Assembly: GCA_020634615.1 (NCBI GenBank) | Contig: JACKBI010000005.1 | Span: 186,001 to 250,000, forward strand | DNA length: 64,000 bases | From: Anaerolineales bacterium | Lineage (GTDB): Bacteria > Chloroflexota > Anaerolineae > JAAEKA01 | Reading direction: 5' to 3' | Shown here: positions 1 to 9,900 of the stretch, piece by piece | Layout: the number at the start of each line of letters is the position of its first letter | How positions within the stretch are numbered: the first letter of the stretch is position 1 | The notes under the pieces: generated by a model | Told to the model about the DNA's origin: nothing | Databases searched by the model: none | What the model saw: the letters and a program-made list of their open reading frames with translations, nothing else | Translations under genes and position numbers: made by a program

Positions 1-767
1 TCCTGGAGCACTATCCCAAGGATGTCGATCCGGCCAGCTTGCCGACCATTGTCTTCGTTGGCAAGGCGATCACCTTCGACACGGGCGGCATCAGTCTCAA
101 GCCCGGCGAGAACATGTGGAAGATGAAGGACGACATGGGCGGCGGCGCGGCAACCGCTGGCGCGTTGCTGGCGGCTGCTCGTTTGAACCTGCCCGTGCAC
201 GCCGTTGGCCTGATCCCCGCCACCGAGAACATGCCGGGCGGCGACGCGATCAAGCCCAGTGACGTAGTGACGGCCATCAACGGCAAGACGATGGAGATCA
301 TCAGCACCGATGCGGAGGGACGCCAGGTGATGGCTGACGCGTTGTGCTACGCGCAGCGCTACAATCCCGATGCCGTGCTGGATATTGCGACCCTGACCGG
401 CGCCATCGGCATTGCACTGGGGCCGGATCTGGCCGGTCTGTTCTGCGACGACGATGATCTGCGCGGCAGATTGCTGGCGGCCAGTGAGTTCATGGGCGAG
501 CCCATGTGGCCGATGCCGGTTTGGAAGCCCTATCGCCGGCTGATCGACACCGACGTAGCCGACATGAAGAACACGGGTGGGCGCTATGGCGGCGCGATCA
601 CAGCGGCTATCTTCCTGCGTGAGTTCGCCGGCGAGCAGCCCTGGGCGCACCTCGACATCGCCAGCACCGCCTATCAGGAAGCCAACGACGCCTTCAGCGT
701 TCGCGGCGGTACCGGCTTCGGTATGCGCACGCTGTTTGAGCTGTTGCGCGGCTACGCGGCCCAGTAA
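1..767 (+). CDS. pepA: M17 leucyl aminopeptidase, C-terminal part
   Basis: The reading frame is open from base 3, so the gene enters from outside the window and only the C-terminal catalytic domain (about 254 residues) is present. Family M17 enzymes are cytosolic two-metal exopeptidases that remove N-terminal residues from peptides. The metal and catalytic motifs are visible: GKAITFDTGG (Lys/Asp), MKDDMGG (Asp) and STDAEGRQ, which corresponds to the family signature NTDAEGR. The ending, with AHLDIAST and a GTGFGMRTL tail, is also typical. The Asn to Ser change at the start of the signature is a mild departure. It is followed closely by a palindromic repeat and an MFS gene on the same strand, with no sign of functional linkage. 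Confidence 0.93.
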   Translation, partial: LEHYPKDVDPASLPTIVFVGKAITFDTGGISLKPGENMWKMKDDMGGGAATAGALLAAARLNLPVHAVGLIPATENMPGGDAIKPSDVVTAINGKTMEIISTDAEGRQVMADALCYAQRYNPDAVLDIATLTGAIGIALGPDLAGLFCDDDDLRGRLLAASEFMGEPMWPMPVWKPYRRLIDTDVADMKNTGGRYGGAITAAIFLREFAGEQPWAHLDIASTAYQEANDAFSVRGGTGFGMRTLFELLRGYAAQ

Positions 768-777
768 GCAGTAAACA

Positions 778-835
778 GTCAACAGTAAACAGTGAGCAGA
801 AGCCAGATCCGGTCTGTTCACTGTTTACTGTTCAC
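778..835. repeat. Inverted repeat after the aminopeptidase
   Basis: Two 22-base arms (778-799 and 814-835) built on the unit ACAGTAAACAGT pair at 20 of 22 positions around a 14-base loop. A further partial copy of the unit lies just before, at 769-779. It begins about 10 bases after the aminopeptidase stop and could end transcription there, although no T-run follows. It looks like one of several dispersed palindromes in this genome. Confidence 0.7.
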
Positions 836-868
836 CGGTCACTTTTTGCACCCTACACCCCAGCCCCC

Positions 869-2098
869 ATGACCTCAACGTCCCCCCGTTCCTACCGCTA
901 CCGTTGGATTGTACTGCTGGCCTTCATGGCCGTGATCTTCGTCAACCAGCTTTTGTGGATCACCTTTGCGTCGATCACCGGTCCGGCGGCGAAATACTAC
1001 GGGGTGACCGATCTGGCCATCGCCGCGCTGGCGCTGAGCTTTATGGTGGTCTACATCGTCGTTTCGGTCCCTGCCTCGTGGGTCATCGACACCTACGGCC
1101 TGCGCATCGGGGTCGGGACCGGGGCTGTGTTGACGGGTGTGTTCGGCTTGCTGCGCGGCTTTGCCGGTGACAACTACATCCTGGTGTTGATTGCGCAGAT
1201 CGGCATAGCCGCGGGCCAGCCCTTTCTGCTGAATGCCATCACCACCGTCGCGGCGCGCTGGTTTCTGATCGAGGAGCGGGCGACCGCGTCTGGCCTGGGC
1301 ACGCTGGCCATGTACGCCGGGCAGGTGACGGCGCTGGCATTGACGCCGTTCCTGGTGCTGGGGAGCAGCATTCCGACCATGCTGATCATCTATGGAGTCG
1401 TGGCAGCCATCGGCGCGCTGATCTTCCTGGTCTTCGCCAGAGAGCGACCGCCGACACCTGCCTCGGCGGCCGGGGCTGACGAGCGGGCGTTGGTGTTCGA
1501 TGGTCTCAAACTGGCCCTGCGTCAACGTGACTTCCAGTTGACGCTGGTCGTCTTCTTCATCGGGTTGGGTGTGTTCAACGGGGTGGTGACGTGGGTCGAG
1601 GACATCGTACGGCCGCGGGGCTTCACGCCTGTGCAGGCCGGTCTGGTGGGTGCGTTGATGGTGGGCGCGGGTGTCGTCGGCGCGTTGATCTTGCCGGCGC
1701 TCTCCGACCGCAAGCGCAAGCGGGTGCCCTACATCGTGCTGGGATTGGTGATGGCGACCGTAGGATTGGCGGGACTCACGTTTGCTGACCAGTACGGCTG
1801 GCTGCTGGTCGCGGCCGCGGTCATGGGCTTCTTCCTGCTGGCGGCCGGGCCTATCGGCTTCCAGTACGGCGCTGAGGTTACCTATCCGGCGCCCGAGGGT
1901 ACCACCAACGGCCTGTTGTTGATGATTGGCCAGGTGTCCGGCATTCTGTTCATCCTCGCCATGGACATCTTCAAAGCGCCGGTGACCGGCTCCATGACTT
2001 CCTCGCTGCTGGTTTTGATCGTGTTGATGGCTGTCGGCGCGTTGCTGTCGACCCGCTTGCGCGAATCGTCCATGTTCAGCAGGGGCAACGTCGAATAG
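869..2098 (+). CDS. MFS transporter
   Basis: This 409-residue protein has about twelve hydrophobic segments with a central hydrophilic loop near residues 190-215, the classic 6+6 layout of the major facilitator superfamily. An Arg-rich loop (DRKRKRVP) lies in the second half at the usual loop 8-9 position. The N-terminal RWIVLLAFMAVIFVNQLLW and the following TGPAAKYYGV resemble the FLVCR-like branch, but the substrate cannot be read from sequence. The ATG at 869 is the first plausible start and has no strong ribosome-binding site. It stands alone between the aminopeptidase and a methyltransferase gene. Confidence 0.85.
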   Translation: MTSTSPRSYRYRWIVLLAFMAVIFVNQLLWITFASITGPAAKYYGVTDLAIAALALSFMVVYIVVSVPASWVIDTYGLRIGVGTGAVLTGVFGLLRGFAGDNYILVLIAQIGIAAGQPFLLNAITTVAARWFLIEERATASGLGTLAMYAGQVTALALTPFLVLGSSIPTMLIIYGVVAAIGALIFLVFARERPPTPASAAGADERALVFDGLKLALRQRDFQLTLVVFFIGLGVFNGVVTWVEDIVRPRGFTPVQAGLVGALMVGAGVVGALILPALSDRKRKRVPYIVLGLVMATVGLAGLTFADQYGWLLVAAAVMGFFLLAAGPIGFQYGAEVTYPAPEGTTNGLLLMIGQVSGILFILAMDIFKAPVTGSMTSSLLVLIVLMAVGALLSTRLRESSMFSRGNVE

Positions 2099-2428
2099 AG
2101 GTTACGGTTCTGTAGTTCCTCGCTGACCGCCAGACGTGCCTGGTCTGACAGATGCAACGTCCCGGCGAACCCGGCAGCAGTGGGACGACAACGGTTGCTT
2201 CCTGCTCGGAAACTGGCATCGCCAGCTTGCACGCCGCAAACAAGACGCTGTGCAAGTTGCAACCTCACCACGACTTGAGGTGATTACTTTGTTGCCAGCG
2301 CGGGCCTATGCTACCATGGGCGAAACTGGGATTGACAGAGGCACGCAGATGGCTGGTCGAACGGCGCTGTCCGTCTTGCCGCCTGATTATGCGACGCCAC
2401 TCGGCCATGCAAATTTGCTTTTCACTGA
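2099..2428. other. Intergenic stretch, nothing firm seen
   Basis: About 330 bases between the MFS gene and the methyltransferase. Short open frames exist but have no recognisable protein character. A TTGACA hexamer at 2331-2336 has no matching -10 element at the right distance, so no promoter is called. Confidence 0.5.
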
Positions 2429-3229
2429 ATGATCGGAGCGAACACATCGATGGATGTACGGGCGCACAACCGCGCGGCCTGGAACAAGGCCGTTGAACTC
2501 AAGGACCAGTGGACCATCCCGGTATCACCGCTGGAGATCGAAGCCGCGCGCCGCGGTGACTGGCGAATCATCCTGACGCCGACGCTGCCGGTGCCTAGAA
2601 CATGGTTCCCCCAAGAGCTGCACGGCGCGGATGTGCTGTGCCTGGCGGCGGGCGGCGGGCAGCAGGGACCGATCCTGGCCGCGGCCGGTGCCACCGTCAC
2701 CGTGTCCGACAACTCGCCCGCGCAGCTTGCCCAGGATCGCTTCGTCGCCGAGCGTGACGGGCTGACGATCCACACGCTGGAGGGGGATATGCGCGACCTG
2801 TCAGCGCTGGCCAGCAACAGCTTTGACCTGATCGTTCACCCGGTGTCCAATCTTTTCGTGCCCGAGGTACGCCCCGTCTGGCAAGAGGCATTTCGCGTCC
2901 TGCGTCCCGGCGGCAGCCTGCTGAGCGGCTTTTTGAATCCAATCACCTATATCTTCGACATCTATAAGGCTGACGACGAAGGGGTGTTGGAGGTGAAGTA
3001 CTCGATCCCATTTTCCGACCTGACCAGCGTGTCTGACGAAGATCGCCAGAGACTGATCGACGACAACGCGCCGCTGGAGTTCGGCCATTCACTGGACGAC
3101 CAGATCGGCGGTCAGATCGACGCGGGCTTTGTCATCACTGGCTTCTACGAGGATCGCTGGCCGGACTTCGTGCTGGACCGCTACATTGCCACGTTTATGG
3201 CGACGCGCGCCGTCAAGCCAGTCGCCTGA
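2429..3229 (+). CDS. Class I SAM-dependent methyltransferase
   Basis: A 266-residue soluble protein with a Rossmann-type methyltransferase core. Motif I is VLCLAAGGGQQGPILAAAG, followed by the acidic end of strand 2 (VTVSDNS), motif II with FDLIVHPVSNLF, and motif III in FRVLRPGGSLLSGF. This pattern fits the methyltransferase-11 type that acts on small molecules; the substrate is unknown. The start could be the ATG at 2429 or the ATG at 2450 (MDVRAHNRAAW); neither has a clear ribosome-binding site. It ends shortly before the guaB promoter and is probably transcribed separately. Confidence 0.85.
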   Translation: MIGANTSMDVRAHNRAAWNKAVELKDQWTIPVSPLEIEAARRGDWRIILTPTLPVPRTWFPQELHGADVLCLAAGGGQQGPILAAAGATVTVSDNSPAQLAQDRFVAERDGLTIHTLEGDMRDLSALASNSFDLIVHPVSNLFVPEVRPVWQEAFRVLRPGGSLLSGFLNPITYIFDIYKADDEGVLEVKYSIPFSDLTSVSDEDRQRLIDDNAPLEFGHSLDDQIGGQIDAGFVITGFYEDRWPDFVLDRYIATFMATRAVKPVA

Positions 3230-3257
3230 CAAGCTGTTTGCACTGGGGTCGCCCGTT

Positions 3258-3286
3258 TTGCTGCTGACTTCGGCCCGTTGTACAAT
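3258..3286 (+). promoter_or_regulatory. Sigma-70-type promoter of guaB
   Basis: TTGCTG (3258-3263) and TACAAT (3281-3286) are separated by 17 bases. Transcription would start near 3293, leaving a leader of about 150 bases before guaB. The fit to consensus and the position make this the best promoter on the left side of the window. Confidence 0.65.
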
Positions 3287-3299
3287 GATTTGCGTGCAT

Positions 3300-3346
3300 G
3301 TGAAACCGGCTGGCAGGTAGCAAAAGCGCTGGTTTCACCGTTTTTT
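3300..3346 (+). terminator. Intrinsic-terminator-like hairpin in the guaB leader
   Basis: GTGAAACC at 3300-3307 pairs with GGTTTCAC at 3331-3338, and six T residues follow at 3341-3346. It begins only a few bases after the predicted transcription start of guaB, so it would act as an attenuator unless an alternative fold or a factor disrupts it. A second GC-rich hairpin (about 3383-3418) lies between it and the guaB ribosome-binding site. No known riboswitch consensus was recognised. Confidence 0.6.
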
Positions 3347-3442
3347 AGTCGCATCCAATGAGTCCACCAAGGCATCGATGCCCTACCAGCGAGCGCTCAG
3401 CGCGCGTTGGTGGGGGCTTTGTCTTTATGAAGGGAGGTTGCA

Positions 3443-4933
3443 ATGCAGTACGCCAACTTGCTGGGTGAGCAGGCGCTTACCTTCGACGATGTATTGCTGG
3501 TTCCGGGCTTCGCTGAAGTGCTGCCCTCTGAAGTGAACCTGACCACACGACTGCACGAGAAGCTCGATCTGCGGATTCCGGTGCTTTCGGCGGCGATGGA
3601 TACCGTCACCGAGGCGCGGCTGGCCATTGCTCTGGCGCGCCAGGGCGGCCTGGGTATCATCCACCGCAACCTCAGCCCCGAAGCGCAGGCTGGTGAGGTG
3701 GACAAGGTCAAGCGATCCGAGGCCGGCATGATCGTTGACCCGATCACCCTCAGTCCGAACGACACGCTGGCCGACGCCGAGCGCATCATGTCCCACTATC
3801 ACATTTCGGGGCTGCCGGTCGTGGACGACGGCAAGCTAGTGGGCATCCTCACCAACCGCGACGTGCGTTTTGCCACCGACATGGACATCCCCGTTCGTTC
3901 GTTCATGACCTACGAACGGTTGATCACGGCCTCGGTTGGCACGTCGCTGGAAGAGGCCAAGGCAATTCTGCACCGATACCGCATCGAGAAGCTGCCGCTG
4001 ATCGACGACGAAGGTAATCTGCGCGGACTGATCACCTACAAGGATATCCTCAAGAAGCTGGATTTCCCCAACGCGGCCACCGATGGCCGCGGCCGCCTGC
4101 TGGTGGGTGCGGCGGTGGGCGTCGGGCAGGAACTGGACGACCGCCTGGAGATGCTTCTGGATGTGGGTGTCGACGCGGTGGCGGTCGATACCGCCCATGG
4201 CCACTCGGCTGGCGTGCTGCTGGCCATCCGGCGCATCAAGATGATTGCGCCCGATCTGCCCGTGCTGGCCGGTAACGTGGTGACCGCTGAGGGCGTCGAC
4301 GCCCTGGTGGATGCGGGCGCGGATGTGATCAAGATCGGCGTCGGCGCGGGGTCGATCTGCACCACACGCATCGTGGCAGGCTCCGGCGTGCCGCAGATCA
4401 CCGCCGTCGCCGAATGCGCGGCTGCAGGAGCCGCCCGCGGGGTGCCGGTCATCGCCGATGGCGGCATCAAGTACTCCGGTGACATCGTCAAAGCGCTGGC
4501 GGCCGGCGCGAACGCTGTGATGCTGGGATCGTTGCTGGCCGGCCTGGAAGAGGCTCCCGGCGAACTGGTGATCTACGAAGGCCGTCGCTTCAAGGAATAC
4601 CGCGGCATGGGTTCCATGGGCGCCATGAAAGGCCGTGCGGCTGATCGCTATGCCACAGCCCAGAGCAGCGGCGACCGCGCCGGCATGGTGGGCAAGTTGG
4701 TGCCGGAGGGCATCGAAGGCCAGGTGCCGTTCAAGGGCTCGTTGAGCGATTACGTCTACCAACTGATGGGCGGGCTGCGCTCGGGAATGGGCTATGTCGG
4801 CGCGGCTGATCTGGCTGAGCTGCGAGCGAAAGCACGTTTCACACGGATTACCGGAGCCGGCCTGCTGGAAAGTCATCCGCACAGCGTCCTGATCACCAAG
4901 GAAGCGCCAAACTACCAGGTCAATGGTCGCTAG
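3443..4933 (+). CDS. guaB: IMP dehydrogenase
   Basis: A 496-residue protein catalysing NAD-dependent oxidation of IMP to XMP, the committed step to GMP. The N-terminal half-barrel (LTFDDVLLVPG) is interrupted at about residues 95-210 by two CBS domains (SGLPVVDDGKLVGILTNRD and EKLPLIDDEG) and continues with the catalytic barrel. The nucleophile loop reads GVGAGSICTTR; the catalytic Cys and TTR are intact, but the usual Pro of GPGSICTTR is Ala. IMP-binding DGGIKYSGDI and the flap motif GMGSMGAMK are present. A strong AAGGGAGG ribosome-binding site precedes the ATG. It lies upstream of purL and fits a purine gene neighbourhood. Confidence 0.97.
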   Translation: MQYANLLGEQALTFDDVLLVPGFAEVLPSEVNLTTRLHEKLDLRIPVLSAAMDTVTEARLAIALARQGGLGIIHRNLSPEAQAGEVDKVKRSEAGMIVDPITLSPNDTLADAERIMSHYHISGLPVVDDGKLVGILTNRDVRFATDMDIPVRSFMTYERLITASVGTSLEEAKAILHRYRIEKLPLIDDEGNLRGLITYKDILKKLDFPNAATDGRGRLLVGAAVGVGQELDDRLEMLLDVGVDAVAVDTAHGHSAGVLLAIRRIKMIAPDLPVLAGNVVTAEGVDALVDAGADVIKIGVGAGSICTTRIVAGSGVPQITAVAECAAAGAARGVPVIADGGIKYSGDIVKALAAGANAVMLGSLLAGLEEAPGELVIYEGRRFKEYRGMGSMGAMKGRAADRYATAQSSGDRAGMVGKLVPEGIEGQVPFKGSLSDYVYQLMGGLRSGMGYVGAADLAELRAKARFTRITGAGLLESHPHSVLITKEAPNYQVNGR

Positions 4934-4957
4934 CGCCCGTTTCCGGAGAAACAAACC

Positions 4958-6880
4958 ATGATACACCTGCTGACTACTCTGATTCTGATCGGCCTTGCGT
5001 TGTTGCCAACATGGAGTGCTGTGCTGCCGGCGCCGTCCGGTGCAGCGGCGCAACCGCCGACCGCATCTGAAGCGCCCGTGATTCCCGCCACCATGCATCT
5101 GGTGAGCCAGCTTGGCGGCGATATCCATGCGGTTGCGACATCGACTCCCTACATCTATACCGGGAATGGGCCGCGTGTGACGATGTACTATGCCCTGCGG
5201 CCGGGACCGCCTTCGCAACTCCAGCAATCGGAGCCGCTGCCACAGGTGGTCGAAGATATCGCCGCCACAGCTACTGACGTGTTGTTTGTCGCCATCGGAC
5301 AAGCTGGGTTGCAGATCATGTTTGCCGACTTACCCGATCTGTTGATGCTTGGTTCTGTGGATACACCGGGCACCGCGCTGGGCGTGGCGGCCACCAGCGG
5401 CTATGCTTACGTGGCCGACTCGGCCAGCGGCGTTCAGGTCGTCGACGCGCGAGACCTCAGTGCGCCCGTGTTGGTAGGCTCATTGGCGACCAGCGGCACG
5501 CCGGTCGATGTTGCTGCCCGAAATGGCCTCCTCTACATTGCTGATGGCATGGGCCTCAGCATCGCCAGCCTGGCAAATCCGGCCCAGCCAGTGCTGCTGG
5601 GCGCCGTGCAAACACCAGATTTCGCCCAGGGCGTCGTCGTCGTCGGCCACCTGGCCTACGTGGCTGACGGTACCAGCGGCCTGCAGATCGTAGATGTCAC
5701 CGACCCAACGGCGCCTGTCATCGTGGGAGCGCTGGACACGCCGGGCATCGCGCACGGGATAGCGGCCTACGACAACGGGCTGGTGCTGTTGGCTGACGGC
5801 CTTGCCGGGTTGCGGGTGATCGACGCCAGCGATCCGGCGGCTCCGCAGGAACTCAGCCACCTGGAGTCGCCGGGTGAGGCCGTGGCAGTCGATTGGGCGC
5901 CGGGCCAGGCCTATCTGGCAAACACACAGTCTCTGGTTGCCTTCACTGTTGCCGACGCGACCCAGCCGACCGTGGAAGCTGTCATCGATCCGCTGGCGTA
6001 CGCCGAGTCGCTGGCGGTGGTCGACGGCTACGCCTACGTGGCCGGTGGACTGGATGGCTTCCGCATCATCGATGTTCATAATCCCGTGCGGCCGACGCAG
6101 GTCGGAATCTCGCGGCCAGATGATTTCGTTGAACACGTGACGGTGCGTGGCGACACCGCATACCTCTCGGCGGCTACTGCCGGCGTACGCATCATGGATG
6201 TCAGCGATCGTGCTAACCCGACCGAGATCGGCTACTACGATTCGCCTGGCTGGGCGTCGGCGACTGATGTGGTCGGGGATCGTCTCTATCTGGCCGACCA
6301 GGTGGCCGGGCTGCGGATTGTCGACGTTTCAGATCCCACCAGTCCATTCGAACTGGGCCACCTGGTGATGCAGTGGAACGTCGAAGGGGTGGCTGTGCAG
6401 GGCAATTTCGCCTATGTCGCCGATGGTCCGGGTGGCCTGCGGGTTGTGGATGTTTCTGACCCGTCCAATCCTGTCGAGACCGGTTTCGTGCGGCTGCGCA
6501 AGTGGGCCATGGATGTCGCAGTGTCTGGCACGCTGGCCTATGTAGCCGATGGGCGCAATTCAGGCCTGCGTATCGTGGATATCAGCGACCCTGCCAACCC
6601 GATATTCGTCGGCGCGGCGTCCTCCCACGGTCTCGCGCTGGGTGTCGCGCTGGATGGGGCATACGCGTATCTGGCGGACGGTGTCTTGCGCGCGATCAAC
6701 ATCACAACGCCCACTGCTCCGTTCCAGACTGCCAGTCTTGACACGGCCGGCGATGCGTGGGACGTGGCGGTAGATGGCCTCGTTTACGTGGCCGACGGCC
6801 GCGGTGGGCTGGCGGTCGTGCTTGATCTGACCAGACATCCGTACGCTACCTTCGTGCCATTGGTGACCACAGGTCAATAG
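4958..6880 (+). CDS. Secreted LVIVD-repeat beta-propeller protein
   Basis: A 640-residue protein starting with a signal peptide (hydrophobic stretch at residues 3-20, then Ala-rich). The rest consists of about twelve LVIVD repeats of roughly 45 residues, for example GLQIVDVTDPTAPVIVG and GLRIVDVSDPTSPFELG, which form propeller blades in bacterial surface proteins. No catalytic motif is visible, so a binding or structural role outside the cell is likely. The extreme C-terminus, ATFVPLVTTGQ, resembles the aromatic-hydrophobic-Pro tail seen in other secreted proteins of this window. A GGAGA ribosome-binding site precedes the ATG, 24 bases after guaB, so it may be co-transcribed with guaB; a metabolic link is not obvious. 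Confidence 0.85.
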   Translation: MIHLLTTLILIGLALLPTWSAVLPAPSGAAAQPPTASEAPVIPATMHLVSQLGGDIHAVATSTPYIYTGNGPRVTMYYALRPGPPSQLQQSEPLPQVVEDIAATATDVLFVAIGQAGLQIMFADLPDLLMLGSVDTPGTALGVAATSGYAYVADSASGVQVVDARDLSAPVLVGSLATSGTPVDVAARNGLLYIADGMGLSIASLANPAQPVLLGAVQTPDFAQGVVVVGHLAYVADGTSGLQIVDVTDPTAPVIVGALDTPGIAHGIAAYDNGLVLLADGLAGLRVIDASDPAAPQELSHLESPGEAVAVDWAPGQAYLANTQSLVAFTVADATQPTVEAVIDPLAYAESLAVVDGYAYVAGGLDGFRIIDVHNPVRPTQVGISRPDDFVEHVTVRGDTAYLSAATAGVRIMDVSDRANPTEIGYYDSPGWASATDVVGDRLYLADQVAGLRIVDVSDPTSPFELGHLVMQWNVEGVAVQGNFAYVADGPGGLRVVDVSDPSNPVETGFVRLRKWAMDVAVSGTLAYVADGRNSGLRIVDISDPANPIFVGAASSHGLALGVALDGAYAYLADGVLRAINITTPTAPFQTASLDTAGDAWDVAVDGLVYVADGRGGLAVVLDLTRHPYATFVPLVTTGQ

Positions 6881-6926
6881 ATCTGAATATCGCTTGATAA
6901 CAGCTGGTCAGGAAGCGAGTATCGCA

Positions 6927-9900
6927 ATGATCTATCGCGTGGAAGTGTCCACGAAGCCCGGCCTGCCTGATGCGCGGGGCGAGCGTTTGCTTGGCAACAT
7001 ATCGGGCGTCGATTCGCTGGCCGTAACCGATCTCTACTTTTTCAAGGGAGGGCTGGACGAAACGGATGTCATGCGCCTGGTCCATACGCTGTTGTATGAC
7101 CCGGTGGTCGAACAGGTCCGCTGGTTTGCGCTGGACGACAGCCGGGCAGCGCCCGATCAGCCGGCCGGCGGCTGGTCGGTAGAAGTCACGCTGCTCCCAG
7201 GCGTTACCGATAGCGTGGCCGAAAGCCTGCTGGCAGCTGCCGAGGTCATCGGTGTGGCCGGGCTGGAGCAGGTTGCTACCGGCCAGCGCTACGACCTGAC
7301 AGGCGAGCTGAGCGAGGAAACGCTGCGACGTATCGCTGCCAGCCTGCTGGCCAACGAGGTGATTCAGACCTGGACGATCAACGGGCGTGCATTGCCGCCC
7401 TTCGTGGTGCAGGCCGGGTCATCTGGTGGCCTGTGGGTAGAGACGATCCCCCTGACCGGCGTTTCGTCTGACCAATTACTCGCGATCAGCCTGGAGCGAC
7501 GGCTTTCCCTCGATCTGGCCGAGATGCAGGCGATTCAGAATTACTACCGCCAGGAAAGCCGCGAGCCGACCGATGTCGAGCTGGAGACGCTGGCGCAGAC
7601 GTGGTCCGAGCACTGCGTCCACAAGACCTTCCGCGCGCTGATCGACTACCGCGAGATCGACGCCGACGGCAACGTGCACGAGCAGCAGATCGACTCGCTG
7701 CTCAAGACCTACATCCGCGCGGCCACCGAGCGGGCCAACAAGCCCTGGGTGCGCTCGGCCTTCGTCGACAACGCCGGTATCGTCGTCTTCGACGACGCCT
7801 ACGACCTGGCGTTCAAGGTTGAAACCCACAACCACCCGTCAGCGCTGGAGCCGTTCGGCGGCGCCAACACCGGTGTCGGCGGCGTCGTGCGCGACGTGAT
7901 CGGTGTCAGCGCACGCCCGATTGCCAACACCGACATTCTGTGTTTTGGTCCTCAAGACCTGCCGCCCGATCAGCTTCCGGATGGCGTGCTGCATCCGCGG
8001 CGCATTCAAGGCGGCGTGGTCGCTGGCATCGAAGACTATGGCAACAAGATGGGCATTCCGACGGTCAACGGGGCGATCCTCTACGATCCGGGCTACACCG
8101 CCAACCCGCTGGTCTTCTGCGGCTGTCTGGGCATCCTGCCGCACGGTTCGCATCGCACCGAGCCGCAGGCCGGCGATCTGGTGGTGGTCATGGGCGGCCG
8201 CACCGGCCGCGACGGCCTGCGCGGCGCGACCTTCTCCAGCATGGAGATGGACCACCAGACGGGTGAGATCGCCGGAAGCGCGGTGCAGATCGGCCATCCG
8301 ATCCACGAGAAGCAGACACTGGAAGCGATTCTCCGCGCGCGCGACGAAGGGATCTACAGCGCCATCACCGACTGCGGCGCGGGCGGTCTTTCCTCAGCCG
8401 TGGGCGAGATGGGCGCGACCCTGGGCGCAGAGGTGCACCTGGAGCGTGCGCCGCTGAAGTATCCCGGTCTGCGACCGTGGGAGATCTGGCTAAGCGAAGC
8501 GCAGGAGCGGATGGTGCTGGCCGTGCCGTCGGCCAACTGGCCGCGCCTGCAGGCGATCTGCGCCGGGCTGGATGTGACCGCGACGGCTCTCGGCACGTTC
8601 ACCGGCGACGGGCGGCTGACGATTCGCCACGAGGGTGAGTTGGTCGGCGCACTGGACTGCCATTTTCTGCACGATGGAATTCCGCGGCGACGTTTGCAGG
8701 CGGAATGGCGAGCGAGCGTTGGGACGTGGGGTGTTGGGCGTGGGGTGTGGGGGGCGGAAGCTGGTCTTGATTTGACGGAGGCGTTGCTGGCGTTGTTGGC
8801 GGCGCCGGAGACGCGCAGCAAAGAGGACGTGGTGCGGCAATATGATCACGAGGTGCAAGGTGGCACAGTAGTCAAGCCCTTCACGGGTATACGCAATCAG
8901 GGTCCTGGCGACGCAGCCGTCATCGTCCCGCTTGACGCGCGCCTGACGTCTGCTGCATCAACCAGTGATCAATTCTCGAATTCACAAATTCACCATTCTT
9001 TCCTTCCCACCCGTGGCGTCGCCCTCTCCGTCGGCGTCAATCCCTTCTACTCCGATCTCGACCCGTATTGCATGGCCTGGGCTGCGGTGGACGAGGCCAT
9101 ACGCAACGTTGTCGCGGTCGGCGGCGACCCGGATCAGGTGTCGCTGCTCGACAATTTCGCCTGGGGCAACCCCAATCTGCCTGACCGGCTGGGCAGCCTG
9201 GTGCGCTGCGCGCAGGGCTGTTACGACGCTGCCGTCGCGTTCGGCGCGCCGTTTGTGTCTGGCAAGGACAGCCTGAACAATGAGTACACCGGCGTTGACG
9301 GCCAGAAGCATGCCATTCCGGGCACGCTGGTTGTTTCAGCGCTCAGCATCGTCCCGGATGTCAGCCGCACCGTCACGATGGATTTGAAGCAGGCGGGCAA
9401 TCTGGTGTATGCGGTGGGGCTCACGCGCGGCGAGATGGGTGGTTCGAGTTTGACGAGGAACTACCCTCACCCCAACTCTCTCCCAAAGGGAGAGGGGGTC
9501 GCTGGGATGCCCCCTCTCCCCCTGGGAGAGGGTTGGGGTGAGGGTGCGCCGTCCGTAGATGCCTTGGCGCTGTACCGCGCGCTGCATCGGGCGAGCGGCG
9601 CGGGGCTGGTGCGCGCCTGCCATGACTGCTCCGAGGGCGGGCTGGCGGTAGCTGCGGCGGAAATGGCGCTGGCCGGTGGCCTGGGAGTCGAGCTGCGGCT
9701 GGCTGATGTGCCGCAGGTTGATGGGTTGAACGACACCGCAGTCGCCTTCTGCGAGTCGCTGGGCCGCTTCCTGGTCGAAGTGAAGCCGGGTGACGCGGCG
9801 GCGCTGCGGGAAAGCCTAAATGGCTTCGCAGCAGCGCCGGTGGGCCGTGTGCGCAATGACGACCGTATTCTGTTCCATGGGCTTGATGGCCAGCCTGTCA

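Noticed and set aside
2136..2432. Small gene between the MFS transporter and methyltransferase genes
   Set aside because: No ribosome-binding site, no conserved motif, and competing small frames on both strands.
3836..5302. Long open frame antisense to guaB (488 codons)
   Set aside because: High-GC third-position shadow of guaB; the translation is rich in His, Arg and Gln with no domain character, and guaB itself is fully conserved.
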